Positions 3,575 through 5,098 of a stretch of 5,098 nt of DNA are shown piece by piece. The first letter of the stretch is position 1; each line of letters opens with the position of its first letter. The notes below the pieces were generated by a model. The model worked only from the letters and a program-made list of their open reading frames with translations, had not been told where the DNA came from and did no database searches. Source of the DNA: JAGOUB01 sp964648045 (GTDB taxonomy: Bacteria > Patescibacteriota > Gracilibacteria > Peribacterales > Peribacteraceae). Position numbers and translations under genes: made by a program. The stretch spans positions 1-5,098 of the forward strand of contig CAZYNU010000044.1 of the NCBI GenBank assembly GCA_964648045.1. The letters are read 5' to 3'.

Positions 3575-5098
3575 TTAGAGGCAGAGAGTGGTGTCGTTGA
3601 CTGCGTCCACCACGTCGCTGGTGCTCATGCCGATCACTTGACCGAGCTGCGACGAGAACCACTGGATGGCGCCGGCTGTGGGCGGCGGCGTCAGGCGAAT
3701 GATGTACGTCTGGAGCGTGCAGACCGCTTCCTTCTGCGAGTCCGACATTTCACCCAGTTCGCCACCACCGAAGCCTCCCGGGGGCAGGCCGGCGCCGGTC
3801 CTGCTGAAGAATTTCTGGAAGACACGGAATTCATTCGTGCGGTGGCCGGCGTGGTTCGACGGCTGGCCCTCTTGTGAAAGGCTGCTGAACGGGCCGGGGC
3901 CTTCAGAGCTGGAAGACGAGCTTGAGGATTCGCTACTGCTAGAGCTGGATTCGCTCGATGAGCTGGACGACTCGCTGCTGACGCTGGAGCTCGAGCTGGA
4001 GCTGCTCGTCGATGAGGACGATGACGAGCTAGAGTCGCCGCCGCAGCCCAGAGCCAGGTCGGTCACTTCGTCTGCGCTGAGGGCGCGGCCATAGAGGCGC
4101 ACGTCGTCGATCTCGCCGTCGTAGTAGTAGTTACCGCTAATGCCGCCGATCACTAGGCCTTGCGTGGCGCTGATGAAGCTATTGGGCACCGACACCGCCG
4201 TGGCGGCCGTGACGCCGTCCACGATGATCTTCAAGATGTTCGTGCTGTCGTTGAATACCACGGCAACATGGTGCCAAACGCCGGGCGTCAGGTTCAGGCC
4301 GCTCGTTGCCAGAGTATTGCCACCTAGGCCGAGGTCGTAGCTCCAGAATTCCAACTCGCTGCCGTGCTGGTAGAGAGCGTACTGTTCGCCGATGCTATCG
4401 CGGCTGCGGCGCAGAATGAGCGTGTAGCCTTCCTCGATGACGGCAGGCTTGATCCGGGCGCTCAAAGTAAGGTCATCCACGTTGTAGTCGCCCGATGCCG
4501 GGGCCAAGACGAAATCATCGGTGCCGTCAAAGTCGAGGTGGGCGGTATTCGGGTCGGTCGTCGGCGCATTGTCACTCGAGGACCAACCAGCCTCAAGACT
4601 GTTTTGCAGGGCGCCGTCATGACCATTGCCCGAGGCGTCGGCTGTGGTTGTACCGGCATTCTCCTCAAAAGGCCAGTAGGCCACCAGGCCCACATCGCTT
4701 ACGTCTTCGCAGGCCAGGCTACTAGAAGAGGATGACGACGACGATTCCGAAGACGACGAGTCGGAGCTGCTCGAGCTGGAAGACGGTGAACCGTCGGTGT
4801 CCACGCACTCGCCGCTGGCAAGGGCGGCGATCTGGCCGGCTTCAAGGGCGGTCGAATAGATGCGGACATCGTCGAGGTCGCCGTAGAAGTAGCCAGTGGC
4901 GGCGTCGTGGCGGGCGCCAATTTCCACGGCGTTCGTCACCGTGTTGATCGGAACGGCGAAGGTGCCCGACTTCTTCAGGGTACCATCGAGGTAGTAGGCC
5001 CAGTTGCCAGTGCCGTCGTAACTGAAGGCGACATGATGCCAACCGGCGGTCGGAATCTCATCGCCCGTAATGGTGATGTTATTGGCGCCGTTCACGCC
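3575..5098 (-). CDS. Large surface protein with LamG-type lectin domains and poly-serine linkers (5' end outside window)
   Basis: The minus strand is open from the right edge to a TAA at 3577-3575. A GTG at 5095 is in frame, but the first domain is already in progress there, so the true start lies outside. Residues here are counted from that GTG. Residues 1-95 are the end of a LamG/concanavalin-A-like domain (WHHVAFSYDG, then DLDDVRIYSTAL). A 22-residue serine linker follows (about 105-126). A complete second domain spans about 134-350, from VGLVAYWPFEE through WHHVAVVFND to EIDDVRLYGRALSADEV. A 43-residue serine linker follows, then a tail of about 110 residues with a Gly/Pro-rich part and a helical end with two cysteines. 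Such domains usually bind glycans or other ligands at the surface, and the linkers would act as spacers. No sortase motif, membrane anchor or catalytic site is visible. Ligand and anchoring are unknown; the missing N terminus may hold a signal peptide and more repeats. Confidence 0.88.
   Translation of the reverse strand, partial: GVNGANNITITGDEIPTAGWHHVAFSYDGTGNWAYYLDGTLKKSGTFAVPINTVTNAVEIGARHDAATGYFYGDLDDVRIYSTALEAGQIAALASGECVDTDGSPSSSSSSSDSSSSESSSSSSSSSLACEDVSDVGLVAYWPFEENAGTTTADASGNGHDGALQNSLEAGWSSSDNAPTTDPNTAHLDFDGTDDFVLAPASGDYNVDDLTLSARIKPAVIEEGYTLILRRSRDSIGEQYALYQHGSELEFWSYDLGLGGNTLATSGLNLTPGVWHHVAVVFNDSTNILKIIVDGVTAATAVSVPNSFISATQGLVIGGISGNYYYDGEIDDVRLYGRALSADEVTDLALGCGGDSSSSSSSSTSSSSSSSSVSSESSSSSSESSSSSSESSSSSSSSEGPGPFSSLSQEGQPSNHAGHRTNEFRVFQKFFSRTGAGLPPGGFGGGELGEMSDSQKEAVCTLQTYIIRLTPPPTAGAIQWFSSQLGQVIGMSTSDVVDAVNDTTLCL
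3905..4033 (-). repeat. Poly-serine linker 2 (43 residues)
   Basis: Forty-three residues are all Ser except one Thr, one Val and three Glu, with two regular runs of six Ser between the Glu residues. All six serine codons are used in mixed order, so this is an amino-acid repeat and not a simple nucleotide repeat. It joins the second LamG domain to the C-terminal tail. Confidence 0.9.
4718..4783 (-). repeat. Poly-serine linker 1 (22 residues)
   Basis: Twenty serines with one Asp and one Glu join the two LamG domains. Cysteines lie close to both ends (in SGECVD and LACEDV), so each folded domain is bordered by a Cys next to the linker. The codons are mixed TCN and AGY. Confidence 0.9.

Noticed and set aside
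3666..4094. Plus-strand frame with a striking Leu/Glu/Asp repeat
   Set aside because: The repeat is the complement of the serine codons of linker 2 on the minus strand; the LamG gene is the real one.

Overview
The window looks like chromosomal core sequence from a GC-rich bacterium, most plausibly a member of the Candidate Phyla Radiation (Patescibacteria), perhaps the Peregrinibacteria/Peribacteria. This placement is inference. It rests on a multi-unit VirB2/TrbC-like membrane protein, long poly-serine linkers between LamG-type lectin domains, start codons mostly without Shine-Dalgarno sequences, and a compact nusB-rnc block. UGA is used as an ordinary stop (small basic gene and nusB) and no recognisable gene has an in-frame UGA, so the recoded Gracilibacteria/Absconditabacteria are unlikely.

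Layout, left to right. (1) 1-677, minus strand: the 5' part of a gene for an exported polytopic membrane protein built from at least two, probably three, copies of a VirB2/TrbC-pilin-like unit; it runs off the left edge. (2) 678-828: a divergent intergenic region with a good -10 box for the minus gene, a small GC hairpin and a weaker -10 for the plus genes. (3) 829-2232, plus strand: an apparent operon of a 61-residue very basic protein of unknown function, nusB and rnc (RNase III). NusB works in rRNA antitermination and RNase III in rRNA maturation, so the block is about making ribosomal RNA; the small basic protein may belong to the same theme, but this is not shown. (4) 2233-2456: an AT-rich intergenic stretch with two short inverted repeats and a possible promoter. 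(5) 2457-3527, plus strand: a secreted or anchored M23 (LytM-type) peptidase with a serine/arginine-rich linker and all canonical zinc-site residues. (6) 3527-3554: a strong hairpin flanked by A and T runs that can stop transcription from both sides. (7) 3575-5098, minus strand: the 3' part of a large surface-protein gene with two LamG/concanavalin-A-like domains, two poly-serine linkers and a distinctive C-terminal tail; it runs off the right edge.

Taken together, an rRNA-processing operon is flanked by cell-envelope genes. I see no mobile element, CRISPR array, tRNA or rRNA. I found no clearly new system. The most interesting points are the tandem pilin-like units, -10 boxes placed so that transcripts would be leaderless, the natural Asp-to-Asn change in the RNase III metal site, and the codon-scrambled poly-serine linkers.
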